Of a stretch of 64,000 bases of DNA, positions 1-7,501 are shown piece after piece. Source of the DNA: an uncultured Eubacterium sp. (GTDB lineage: Bacteria > Bacillota > Clostridia > Lachnospirales > Lachnospiraceae); contig CAUCXT010000006.1 in the NCBI GenBank assembly GCA_958446835.1, positions 1-64,000 of the forward strand, given 5' to 3'. The stretch's first letter is position 1, and each line of letters opens with the position of its first letter. Under the pieces are notes generated by a model that saw nothing but the letters and a program-made list of their open reading frames with translations, ran no database searches and had not been told where the DNA came from. Position numbers and translations under genes: made by a program.

Positions 1-65
1 GAAATGGTTCAGGTTAAAAGTATCTGATAATTTAATGTGTGGTTTTGAAGGAACATGAATTTTAA

Positions 66-93
66 CCGTAGCCGGTGTGCTACGGTTTTTTTT
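66..93 (+). terminator. Rho-independent terminator of an upstream gene
   Basis: Seven-base arms CCGTAGC (66-72) and GCTACGG (79-85) with a six-base loop are followed directly by eight T. The gene it ends lies left of the window. Confidence 0.85.
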
Positions 94-181
94 GATTGAA
101 ATGCCTATGAAATTATAATATATTTAATGTATTGATTTAATGTATTGTTTTTAAACTAATATGTATATGGGGAGCAGGTAA

Positions 182-859
182 ATGTATAAAATAATGTTGG
201 TTGAGGATGATTCGGGAATTGCTAAAGAGATTGCAGATTATGCGGCAGGCTGGGGGCTTGATGTGCATATAACCAAGAATTTTGAGAATGTGATGGCGGA
301 ATTTGCACAGATACAGCCACATCTGGTGCTGCTTGACATTTCGCTGCCGTATTTTGACGGATATTACTGGTGCAGCCGGATAAGAAATGTGTCCAAGATT
401 CCGATTATATTTCTATCGTCTGCCTCAGACAATATGAATATACTTATGGCGATGAATATGGGCGCGGATGATTTTATCGCAAAGCCGTTTGACCGGAATG
501 TGCTGATTGCAAAGCTGTCGGCTATGTTGAGAAGAAGCTATTACTTTGCTGCCTCAGTGAGCATTATTGAGCATAAAGGGGCGATACTCAACATGTCGGA
601 CAATACGCTTACATATCAGGGGAAAAATATAGATTTGAGCAAGAATGAATATAAGATACTTCTCATACTTATGGAGAACAGGGGCAAGGTGGTGAGCCGC
701 GACAGCCTTATGGAGAGACTGTGGGAGAGTGACAGCTTTGTGGATGAGAATACGCTCACAGTGAACGTGAACAGGTTGAGAAAGAAGCTTGACAATGCAG
801 GGCTTAAGGATTTCATCGGGACGAAGTTTGGTGTGGGGTATATCGTGCAGGCAGACTAA
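182..859 (+). CDS. OmpR/PhoB-family response regulator, BceR-like
   Basis: A 225-residue two-component regulator. The N-terminal receiver has acidic residues D9/D10, phospho-acceptor D52 in LVLLDISLP, and the conserved K101 of AKPF. The C-terminal winged helix (about residues 130-225) matches the OmpR/PhoB output domain. It is followed 24 nt later by an intramembrane-sensing kinase and, at 2.9-6 kb, by a Bce-type ABC transporter, so its likely job is to switch that transporter on in response to cell-wall-active peptides. A BceR-type inverted repeat lies upstream of the transporter at 2712-2725. The ATG is preceded by GGGGAGCAGG. The family is clear; the inducing compound is not visible. Confidence 0.9.
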   Translation: MYKIMLVEDDSGIAKEIADYAAGWGLDVHITKNFENVMAEFAQIQPHLVLLDISLPYFDGYYWCSRIRNVSKIPIIFLSSASDNMNILMAMNMGADDFIAKPFDRNVLIAKLSAMLRRSYYFAASVSIIEHKGAILNMSDNTLTYQGKNIDLSKNEYKILLILMENRGKVVSRDSLMERLWESDSFVDENTLTVNVNRLRKKLDNAGLKDFIGTKFGVGYIVQAD

Positions 860-883
860 GAATTCAAAAACAGGGGATGACAC

Positions 884-1918
884 ATGAACAGAAAAATTCA
901 TTTTATTTTAAATTATATAGCAGGTAAGAAGAAGTCATTTCTGATGCTTTTAGTGTGCATTGCCATATTTGCATTTACCTTCTGGATGTATGGAATAACT
1001 GTTGCGGCAGTGTTATACCCGGCGCTTGTCTGTATGGTGATAATGGCTGCGGCATTTGCTATCATGGCATGTTCCGAATATGGAAAATGGAATAATATGC
1101 AGGAAATCCTTCAAAGGGCAGTCGGTGATGACATTGAGTTTGTAAAAATACTGGATACGAATGATATTAGAAAACAGATGAACGTCATTGACTCCATACA
1201 GAATGGACTTTTTGAGATGATTGAGCGCCTTAAAAGCGGAGGAATGAGACTTGAGGACACGATGAGCACCAGGTACGCGGATATGGTTGACTATTATACC
1301 ATGTGGGTGCACCAGATTAAGACCCCTATCGCGTCCATGCATTTGATATTGCAGAAGGAGGACTCTGAGGATGCGCGTAGACTGCGCGCGGAACTGCTGA
1401 GAGTTGAGCAGTATGTCCAGATGGTGCTGTGCTTTTTGAGACTTGATTCGGATTTCACGGACTATGTGATTAAGGAATACAGGGTTGATGACATTATTCG
1501 CCCGGCAGTGCGAAGGCTTGCTCCGCAGTTCATAATGAAGAAGCTTGCGCTTGAGTATGAGCCGGCGGACGCTATCGTGCTCACCGATGAGAAATGGCTG
1601 GGCTTTGTGGTGGAGCAGGTGCTGTCAAATGCGGTTAAGTATACCGTTGCAGGAAGCATACGCATAGAATGTGACGGGGACAGCCTTATGATAAGCGATA
1701 CCGGAATAGGGATTGCGCCTGAGGATTTGCCGCGCATATTTGACAGAGGGTACACCGGCTTCAATGGGAGGACGGACAGGAAAGCAAGCGGGATAGGGCT
1801 GTATCTGTGCAGGCGGATATGTGATAACCTTGGACACAGCATAGAGGCGCAGTCGGTACCGGGGCAGGGCACTACCATAACTATTGGGCTTGGGAGAAAT
1901 AAGATTGAGGTTGAGTAG
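884..1918 (+). CDS. Intramembrane-sensing sensor histidine kinase, BceS-like
   Basis: A 344-residue kinase with two close transmembrane helices (about 17-36 and 41-63) and almost no extracytoplasmic loop, the hallmark of Bce-type kinases that sense through their partner ABC permease. The phospho-acceptor is H143 in WVHQIKTP. Downstream are N-, G1- and G2-box regions (VLSNAVKYT, ISDTGIGI, ASGIGLYLC). It presumably phosphorylates the regulator encoded just upstream. Both genes share one operon with a 24-nt gap. Confidence 0.9.
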   Translation: MNRKIHFILNYIAGKKKSFLMLLVCIAIFAFTFWMYGITVAAVLYPALVCMVIMAAAFAIMACSEYGKWNNMQEILQRAVGDDIEFVKILDTNDIRKQMNVIDSIQNGLFEMIERLKSGGMRLEDTMSTRYADMVDYYTMWVHQIKTPIASMHLILQKEDSEDARRLRAELLRVEQYVQMVLCFLRLDSDFTDYVIKEYRVDDIIRPAVRRLAPQFIMKKLALEYEPADAIVLTDEKWLGFVVEQVLSNAVKYTVAGSIRIECDGDSLMISDTGIGIAPEDLPRIFDRGYTGFNGRTDRKASGIGLYLCRRICDNLGHSIEAQSVPGQGTTITIGLGRNKIEVE

Positions 1919-1938
1919 TAATAAGCAATGAACAAATG

Positions 1939-1990
1939 CCCGCGGCAGATGGGAATTGGACTTGGGAAAAACATGCTTGAGATTTTGTAA
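1939..1990 (+). pseudogene. Remnant of a second histidine-kinase C-terminus
   Basis: Just after the kinase stop, one frame reads IGLGKNMLEIL then TAA. This parallels the IGLGRNKIEVE end of the intact kinase, and about two thirds of the bases align. No start or other domain is present. It looks like the tail of a paralogous kinase left by deletion or recombination. The stretch is short, so chance partial similarity is possible. Confidence 0.35.
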
Positions 1991-2128
1991 TTATTATGAA
2001 GTTATTGAGAATTGTTCAAAAAAATGAGCGTTGCAACTGCAGGTTGACAAACTTCAAGGCGTGCTTGGTGGCTATGCAACCGCAGTTATTGTTATATTAA
2101 GCCTATAAAAATATAGGAGGACAACAAT

Positions 2129-2638
2129 ATGAATATTGCGGACAGAATCCAAAGTCTAAGAAAGAGCAAAGGGATATCGCAGGAACAGCTTGCCGATGCG
2201 GTGGGTGTATCCAGACAGGCAGTATCTAAATGGGAAAGTGAACAATCAATTCCCGATTTAGAGAAGGTGATTATTATGAGCAATTATTTCGGGGTCACCA
2301 CGGACTATATTTTAAAAGGTATAGAACCGATAGGGCTGAATAGGGCAAAGACAGGATTTAAAATAAGCAATAGAGTGAAGGCCGGTGTATGTACGGCGCT
2401 TGGTCTTGCTGTCAATCTTGTTGTTTACATCATGTCCCGCTTTGTGGAAGTTCCAATTCCTTACAATTACATTGAGAACGGACAGAAAATGTATGGGTTG
2501 AGCGGTGACAGGGTAGGACATAGCTACAGATATTTTATTGCACACTATGACTTGGAATTTTTGATGGTGCTTAGCTGGATAATGGTGGTTGTAGGGCTTG
2601 TGTGGCTTTTGCTTTCTACCAGACGTGTTCGGGAGTAG
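2129..2638 (+). CDS. XRE-family HTH regulator with C-terminal membrane segments
   Basis: A 169-residue protein. Residues 4-60 form a lambda-repressor-like HTH (IQSLRKSKGISQEQLADAVG, then VSRQAVSKWE). Two hydrophobic stretches follow, about 88-104 and 142-160, likely membrane spans. HTH_3 regulators with membrane tails are common in Firmicutes and often sit beside transporters. TAGGAGG lies a good distance before the ATG. It stands between the two-component genes and the transporter they should control, so it may add a second input. The ligand is unknown. Confidence 0.8.
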   Translation: MNIADRIQSLRKSKGISQEQLADAVGVSRQAVSKWESEQSIPDLEKVIIMSNYFGVTTDYILKGIEPIGLNRAKTGFKISNRVKAGVCTALGLAVNLVVYIMSRFVEVPIPYNYIENGQKMYGLSGDRVGHSYRYFIAHYDLEFLMVLSWIMVVVGLVWLLLSTRRVRE

Positions 2639-2710
2639 GGGAGTGAAGTTGTAAGCTATTTATATTTTATGAATAAAGAAAAATCGTAAAAGACATATAA
2701 TAATCCAATC

Positions 2711-2747
2711 CTTACATAAATGTAAGTTTTGCACAGGGAAATGTAAG
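2711..2747 (+). promoter_or_regulatory. BceR-type operator: inverted repeat plus extra half-site
   Basis: The palindrome CTTACATAAATGTAAG (2711-2726) contains TTACA-N4-TGTAA, which matches the BceR-family consensus TNACA-N4-TGTAA as I recall it. A second half-site, AAATGTAAG (2739-2747), repeats AAATGTAAG (2718-2726) exactly 21 bp downstream, about two helical turns. The array sits just upstream of the -35 position of the candidate promoter at 2757-2785, the expected place for an activator. Confidence 0.7.
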
Positions 2748-2777
2748 CCAATAAGATGGAGGTACATTTCCTTTTTT
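2737..2777 (+). terminator. Terminator-like hairpin overlapping the Bce operator
   Basis: GGAAATGTA (2737-2745) can pair with TACATTTCC (2763-2771), followed by six T. It could end the XRE transcript. One arm is also the operator half-site, so part of this symmetry may reflect protein binding instead. Confidence 0.5.
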
Positions 2778-2785
2778 GTTATAGT
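2757..2785 (+). promoter_or_regulatory. Candidate activator-dependent promoter of the transporter genes
   Basis: A -10 like TATAGT (2780-2785) has only TGGAGG at the -35 place 17 bp upstream. The weak -35 next to a response-regulator site suggests an activated promoter. The transcript would start near 2792, just before a GGGGAGGG ribosome binding site. Confidence 0.45.
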
Positions 2786-2810
2786 AATGTTGTGGGGAGG
2801 GAAAAGTTAA

Positions 2811-2933
2811 ATGAGATATGAAGGCATAGAGGTGAAAGGAATTTCATGGGTGGAAGGGAAGCTGCCTGATGTAAAGCTATGTAAAAGGAAAGTATTTAAT
2901 TGCAAGAGATTGTCAGATCGGAGGAAAAAATGA
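2811..2933 (+). CDS. Small ORF translationally coupled to the Bce ATPase gene
   Basis: A 40-codon frame starts at ATG 2811, nine bases after GGGGAGGG, and ends in TGA overlapping the next start as ATGA (2930-2933). The product would be basic, with two cysteines and a lysine/arginine-rich end (CKRLSDRRKK), and has no membrane segment. I do not recognise it. It could be a true microprotein or a leader ORF whose translation opens the transporter start. Its length makes the call tentative. Confidence 0.4.
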   Translation: MRYEGIEVKGISWVEGKLPDVKLCKRKVFNCKRLSDRRKK

Positions 2934-3700
2934 GTTTATTAGAGGTTGCAAATATCAAAAAGACGTATACCACAAGATTTGGTGGGAATAAGGTGGAGGC
3001 GCTTAGGAATGTGTCGTTTGCCGTGGAGAAGGGCGAATATGTGGCTGTCATGGGTGAGTCGGGCTCAGGTAAGACAACACTGTTAAACATTCTGGCGGCG
3101 CTTGATAAGCCGACCGGGGGAAGGATAAGGCTTGACGGTCAGGACTTGTCGGAGCTGAGTGAGAAGGAGATTTCACAGCTAAGGCGCGATAAGCTGGGAT
3201 TTGTGTTCCAGGATTTCAACCTGCTTGACACATTTACGCTGGAGGACAACATATATCTGCCGCTTGTGCTTGCAGGGGAGAAGCACGCGGAGATGAAGCG
3301 CAGGCTGATACCGCTTGCGGTGCAGCTTGGAATTGAGCCGTTGCTGAAAAAATATCCGTATGAGGTGTCGGGAGGCCAGAAGCAGAGGGCTGCGGTGGCA
3401 AGAGCACTGATAATCAATCCAAGCATTATACTTGCCGATGAGCCGACCGGGGCGCTCGACTCCAAGTCGACGGATGAGCTGCTAAGACTTTTCGGGGAAA
3501 TCAATGATAAGGGGCAGACTATTCTCATGGTGACACATTCTGCTAAGGCGGCAAGCCATGCGGGAAGAGTATTGTTCATAAAGGACGGAGAGGTATTCCA
3601 CCAGATTTACCGCGGCGATGACAGCAAGGATGAATTTTACCGCAAGATAGCGGATACATTAACGGTGCTTGCAACAGGCAGGAAAGATTTAGGTGACTGA
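2930..3700 (+). CDS. Bce-type ABC transporter ATP-binding protein
   Basis: A 256-residue MacB/LolD-like ATPase with Walker A GESGSGKTT, Q-loop region FVFQDFNLLDTF, signature VSGGQKQR and Walker B IILADEPTGALD. Start 2930 is chosen because CGGAGG lies six bases upstream; an earlier in-frame TTG at 2900 has no ribosome binding site. With the FtsX permease at 3981 it should form a transporter that removes peptide antibiotics from their lipid target and signals to the kinase at 884. A 280-nt gap carrying a palindromic element separates it from the permease. Confidence 0.9.
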   Translation: MSLLEVANIKKTYTTRFGGNKVEALRNVSFAVEKGEYVAVMGESGSGKTTLLNILAALDKPTGGRIRLDGQDLSELSEKEISQLRRDKLGFVFQDFNLLDTFTLEDNIYLPLVLAGEKHAEMKRRLIPLAVQLGIEPLLKKYPYEVSGGQKQRAAVARALIINPSIILADEPTGALDSKSTDELLRLFGEINDKGQTILMVTHSAKAASHAGRVLFIKDGEVFHQIYRGDDSKDEFYRKIADTLTVLATGRKDLGD

Positions 3701-3739
3701 GGCTTTTGTGCTAAAATGTGATAATGCAATAACATTTTG

Positions 3740-3950
3740 TAGGCAATTGCGAAACTCAAATTTTACGATAAACAGTTGTGCAATTTTACTAGTACACTGC
3801 CGGACCTTTTGAAACCAGTCGGTCCTTAGCGGCTGTATTTTAGCCGCTTATGTACCGCTACTGGTTTCAAGGAGTGAGAACGTGTCCGGAAGGGTACTAG
3901 TAAAATTGCACAACGTACAATTGATACAATCAGAGTTTCGCAATTATCTA
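3740..3950. repeat. Element A: 211-bp palindromic MITE-like element
   Basis: The ends are inverted: TAGGCAATTGCGAAACTC (3740-3757) and GAGTTTCGCAATTATCTA (3933-3950) match 16 of 18 as reverse complements. A 20-base arm at 3776-3795 pairs with 3894-3913. Inside are TTGAAACCAGT / ACTGGTTTCAA (3809-3819, 3860-3870) and AGCGGCT / AGCCGCT (3828-3834, 3842-3848). The whole element folds into nested hairpins and encodes no transposase. Its right part recurs at 17687-17766. It separates the two transporter genes. Confidence 0.8.
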
Positions 3951-3980
3951 AATAACCTTTTGCAAAGAATGGAGATAAAA

Positions 3981-6035
3981 ATGGGAATAGGTTTTTACCC
4001 ACATCTTGCGTGGGACAGTATAAGGAAAAACAGGAGAATGTATCTTCCGTACATACTTACATGTACAGGAATGGTGATGATGTTCTATATAATTGCATTC
4101 TTAGCGGGTGATCCGCTTCTAAAAACGCTCAGGGGAGGGGCGTTTGTGGCGGAAATGCTCGGAATGGGAACTTATGTGATAATAATTTTTGCGGTCATAT
4201 TCCTTTTCTATACAAACTCGTTTCTGATAAAGAGGAGGAAAAAGGAATTTGGTCTGTACAATGTGTTGGGTATGGGAAAAGGTAATCTGGCGCGGATATT
4301 GTTCTGGGAGAACGTTCAGATTGCATTCATATCGCTCAGTGTAGGACTTGTGTTTGGCATAGTATTTGCAAAGCTAGGTGAGCTTGCCATGATTCATGCC
4401 ATCAAGGGGGAGAATAATTACAATATAAAAATAAATGTGGAAGCTTTATTGATGACACTGAAGGTTTTTAGTGCGATATATGTGCTTCTGTTCCTGAATA
4501 TGGTGAGACAGATAAGTATGTCCAACCCGATTGATATGCTGAGAAGTGACAATAAGGGTGAGAAGCCGCCTAAGGCTAACTGGTTCATTGCCCTGTGCGG
4601 AGTTGTGATTCTCGGAGGAGCATACTATATCGCTGTGACGATAGAGGATCCGCTCAGCGCTCTCACGATGTTCTTTGTGGCAGTTATAATGGTAATAGTA
4701 GCCACATATCTGCTGTTCATCGCAGGGTCGGTGACAATGTGCCGCCTGCTTCAGAAGAACAAACACTATTACTATAAGACGAATCATTTTGTGTCTGTGT
4801 CATCAATGCTCTACAGAATGAAGAGAAACGGTGCCGGTCTTGCCTCAATATGCGTGCTGTGCACGATGGTGCTTGTCATGCTCTCGGCAACGGTATGTCT
4901 CTATGCCGGTGAGGAGAGTGTAGTCCGTAACAGGTATCCTAGAGATATCAACCTCACAACGGTATTTGACAGCTATTCGGATATGGAAGATTATGTGGAT
5001 GAGATGAAAGAATCCGTAAAGGGCTGTATCAACGCGGCTGGGGAGGAGCTTGAGAACCTCACCGATTATTCGGCGGCTATATTTGCAGGTACTTATGTGA
5101 ACGGAAAAATCACTTACACAGATAATGAGCACACATATTACTACAATGATGGGCAGTCACCAACCTTATATCAGATGTTTGCAATCTCATTGGATGATTA
5201 CAACTGCCTGATGGATGAGAATGTGGAGCTTGCAGATGATGAGGCGCTTGTGTGTTTCACGAAGGGGATGGGAAGCTCTAAGAATGGCTCACTTGGGGAA
5301 TTGGCTGTAGGTGATGATGGACCTCATTATAAGGTAAAAAATGTTGTCGGAAAATTCATAGCCAACGGAACAGAAGCGCTGAATGTGATTCCGGGAATGT
5401 ATATTATTGTGAACAATCCAAGGGAGATAGTGCTTCCTATAATCAATACACCGGGCAGCAGCGGTGTGATTATATCTTGGTTCTATAATTTTGACATGAC
5501 AGGCAGTGCGGCAGGAAAAATTGCCGCTGTAAATGAACTTAACAGCATTATCAATCAGAGATTTAAGGAAAACGATGCATATTTTTCCGGCATTAGAAGT
5601 GTAAATATAGAGGGAAGGGAATCTGAGAGAGATAATTTCTATACAATGTTCGGAGCACTTTTATTCCTTGCAATTTTCCTTGGAATAATATTTGTGCTTG
5701 CAACAGTACTTATTATATATTACAAGCAGGTTACTGAAGGATATGAGGACTGCGGCCGCTTTGAGATAATGAAAAAGCTTGGCATGACCCAAAAAGATAT
5801 TAAGTCCAGTATCAATTCTCAGATGCTCACGATTTTCTTCCTTCCTATTATAGTTGCCTGTGTACATCTTGCATTCGCGTTTCCGATTGTGAACAAGCTT
5901 CTGATGTGCTTCGGCTTCAACGATAAGGGCTTTTTTGCACTGGTAAATGTGATATGCGTACTGATTTTTGCTGTATTTTATGTCATTGTGTACAGAATTA
6001 CGTCTAAATCTTACTATAATATTGTAAATGAATAG
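3981..6035 (+). CDS. Bce-type ABC transporter permease (FtsX family)
   Basis: A 684-residue permease from ATG 3981, chosen because TGGAGA lies upstream; longer in-frame starts fall inside the palindromic element. It has one N-terminal TM (about 20-42), further TM groups near 60-250, a large extracytoplasmic region (about 300-540), and three C-terminal TMs, the BceB layout. The external domain contacts the peptide-lipid complex in known systems and passes the flux signal to the kinase. No terminator is visible before the next gene, which has its own promoter. Confidence 0.88.
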   Translation: MGIGFYPHLAWDSIRKNRRMYLPYILTCTGMVMMFYIIAFLAGDPLLKTLRGGAFVAEMLGMGTYVIIIFAVIFLFYTNSFLIKRRKKEFGLYNVLGMGKGNLARILFWENVQIAFISLSVGLVFGIVFAKLGELAMIHAIKGENNYNIKINVEALLMTLKVFSAIYVLLFLNMVRQISMSNPIDMLRSDNKGEKPPKANWFIALCGVVILGGAYYIAVTIEDPLSALTMFFVAVIMVIVATYLLFIAGSVTMCRLLQKNKHYYYKTNHFVSVSSMLYRMKRNGAGLASICVLCTMVLVMLSATVCLYAGEESVVRNRYPRDINLTTVFDSYSDMEDYVDEMKESVKGCINAAGEELENLTDYSAAIFAGTYVNGKITYTDNEHTYYYNDGQSPTLYQMFAISLDDYNCLMDENVELADDEALVCFTKGMGSSKNGSLGELAVGDDGPHYKVKNVVGKFIANGTEALNVIPGMYIIVNNPREIVLPIINTPGSSGVIISWFYNFDMTGSAAGKIAAVNELNSIINQRFKENDAYFSGIRSVNIEGRESERDNFYTMFGALLFLAIFLGIIFVLATVLIIYYKQVTEGYEDCGRFEIMKKLGMTQKDIKSSINSQMLTIFFLPIIVACVHLAFAFPIVNKLLMCFGFNDKGFFALVNVICVLIFAVFYVIVYRITSKSYYNIVNE

Positions 6036-6047
6036 TCAAAAGTTTTC

Positions 6048-6076
6048 TTGAATTTTGGTATACAAGTAGGTATAAT
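6048..6076 (+). promoter_or_regulatory. Sigma-A type promoter of the diguanylate cyclase gene
   Basis: TTGAAT (6048-6053), a 17-bp spacer and TATAAT (6071-6076). It begins 13 bases after the permease stop, giving the downstream gene independent expression and a leader of about 45 nt. Confidence 0.75.
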
Positions 6077-6128
6077 AGACATGTATTTGTCAATATACTG
6101 TTTAGGAAAAATAAGGATAGTGTATGCC

Positions 6129-7469
6129 ATGAAAATTTGGGAATTTTTTGAAAATATGAACGAATGTGTGTATGCTTCGGACATAGATACAGATGAACTG
6201 GTATATATGAACAAAAAAGCGCTCAGAATGTACGGCATTCATTCGTTGGATGAGATATCGGGAAAAAAATGTTATGAGGTGCTGCAGCATTGCTCAGCAC
6301 CTTGTGCTGTCTGCAACAATAAACAGCTCCGCGAAGGTGAGTTTATTGAATGGAGGCATTACAATCTTCTGCAGGATAGGGATTTTGCAATAAAAGATAC
6401 ACTTGTCACAGATGGGGGCAGAAGATACAGGATAGAGATTGCCATTGATGCGGATGCAGCGGGACATGACCATGAGTGTGAGGAAGCAAGCCGCTACGAG
6501 AATATTGAGGCTATGTCGAATGAGGCACTAAGAATTGCACTTCAGGCTCCGACACCGGATATGTCATTACAGGTTGTGCTTGAGTATATAGGTAAGGCAT
6601 TAAACGGAGAGAGAACATATATTTTTGAGAAAAATTCACTCGGAGGTGATGACAATACCTATGAGTGGACAGCTGTGGGAGTAGAGCCACAGAAGCATAC
6701 ATTGCAGAATGTTCCTGAGGAGGTATGTGCCAACTGGTACAGGAATTTTGCCGAGAACAGGCATATCGTGATTGAGGATTTGGAGGATATCAAGGAGAGC
6801 GACCCTCTCCAGTATGATACGCTCAAGAGGCAGGATATACATTCGCTTGTGGTTGTGCCGCTCTATGACAATAAGCAGGTGATAGGCTTTTACGGAGTTG
6901 ACAATCCGCCGAAGAATGCGCTTAGGTATGCTTCTAATATTCTGCACATACTTGGACATTTCATCATATCCTGTATCAGAAGACGTGATCTGGTTAAAGA
7001 ACTCAGGATTATGAGCTACAATGACCAGCTTACAGGGCTTGGAAACAGATATGCTCTCAATAAGTATATGGGTACAGTTGATGAGAACAAAAGTATGGGC
7101 ATTGTTTATTGTGATGTAACAGGACTTAAGAAGGTCAATGATACTCAAGGACATGAGATGGGTGACAGGCTGCTTAGGAATGCTTGTGAAAGTCTCAGAA
7201 GAGTGTTTGGCGATTATGGGCTTTTCAGAATAGGTGGAGATGAATTCTTAGCGGCTGCTAATGGCGTGACCAGGGAAGAACTCAGTGAGCGCGTCCGACT
7301 TCTGAAAGACGACATGAAGGAGCATGATGTCAATATGGCTGTCGGAGAGGTGTGGGTTGACAGGGCACCGAAGAATCCGGATGCACTTTTGACGGAAGCA
7401 GAGAAGCTGATGTATCAGGATAAGGCTGATTTTTATAAGAGAACAGGAATTGACAGAAGAAAGTACTAA
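6129..7469 (+). CDS. Diguanylate cyclase with PAS and GAF domains
   Basis: Start ATG 6129 is used because longer frames would begin inside the promoter; AAGGA lies 11 bases upstream. The 446-residue product has an N-terminal PAS-like region with a Cys cluster (CSAPCAVC, about 55-62) that could bind metal or sense redox, a GAF domain (about 130-300), and a C-terminal GGDEF domain with intact GGDEF at 369-373. It should make c-di-GMP from GTP in the cytosol under control of the sensory domains. The ligands are not evident. Confidence 0.85.
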   Translation: MKIWEFFENMNECVYASDIDTDELVYMNKKALRMYGIHSLDEISGKKCYEVLQHCSAPCAVCNNKQLREGEFIEWRHYNLLQDRDFAIKDTLVTDGGRRYRIEIAIDADAAGHDHECEEASRYENIEAMSNEALRIALQAPTPDMSLQVVLEYIGKALNGERTYIFEKNSLGGDDNTYEWTAVGVEPQKHTLQNVPEEVCANWYRNFAENRHIVIEDLEDIKESDPLQYDTLKRQDIHSLVVVPLYDNKQVIGFYGVDNPPKNALRYASNILHILGHFIISCIRRRDLVKELRIMSYNDQLTGLGNRYALNKYMGTVDENKSMGIVYCDVTGLKKVNDTQGHEMGDRLLRNACESLRRVFGDYGLFRIGGDEFLAAANGVTREELSERVRLLKDDMKEHDVNMAVGEVWVDRAPKNPDALLTEAEKLMYQDKADFYKRTGIDRRKY

Positions 7470-7501
7470 TATTTAATAGAAAGCAGAGAGTAATTATTTT
7501 A

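Noticed and set aside
2040..2128. Consensus TTGACA at 2043 as the promoter of the XRE gene
   Set aside because: No acceptable -10 lies 16-18 bp downstream, and the TATATT near 2092 is too far away.
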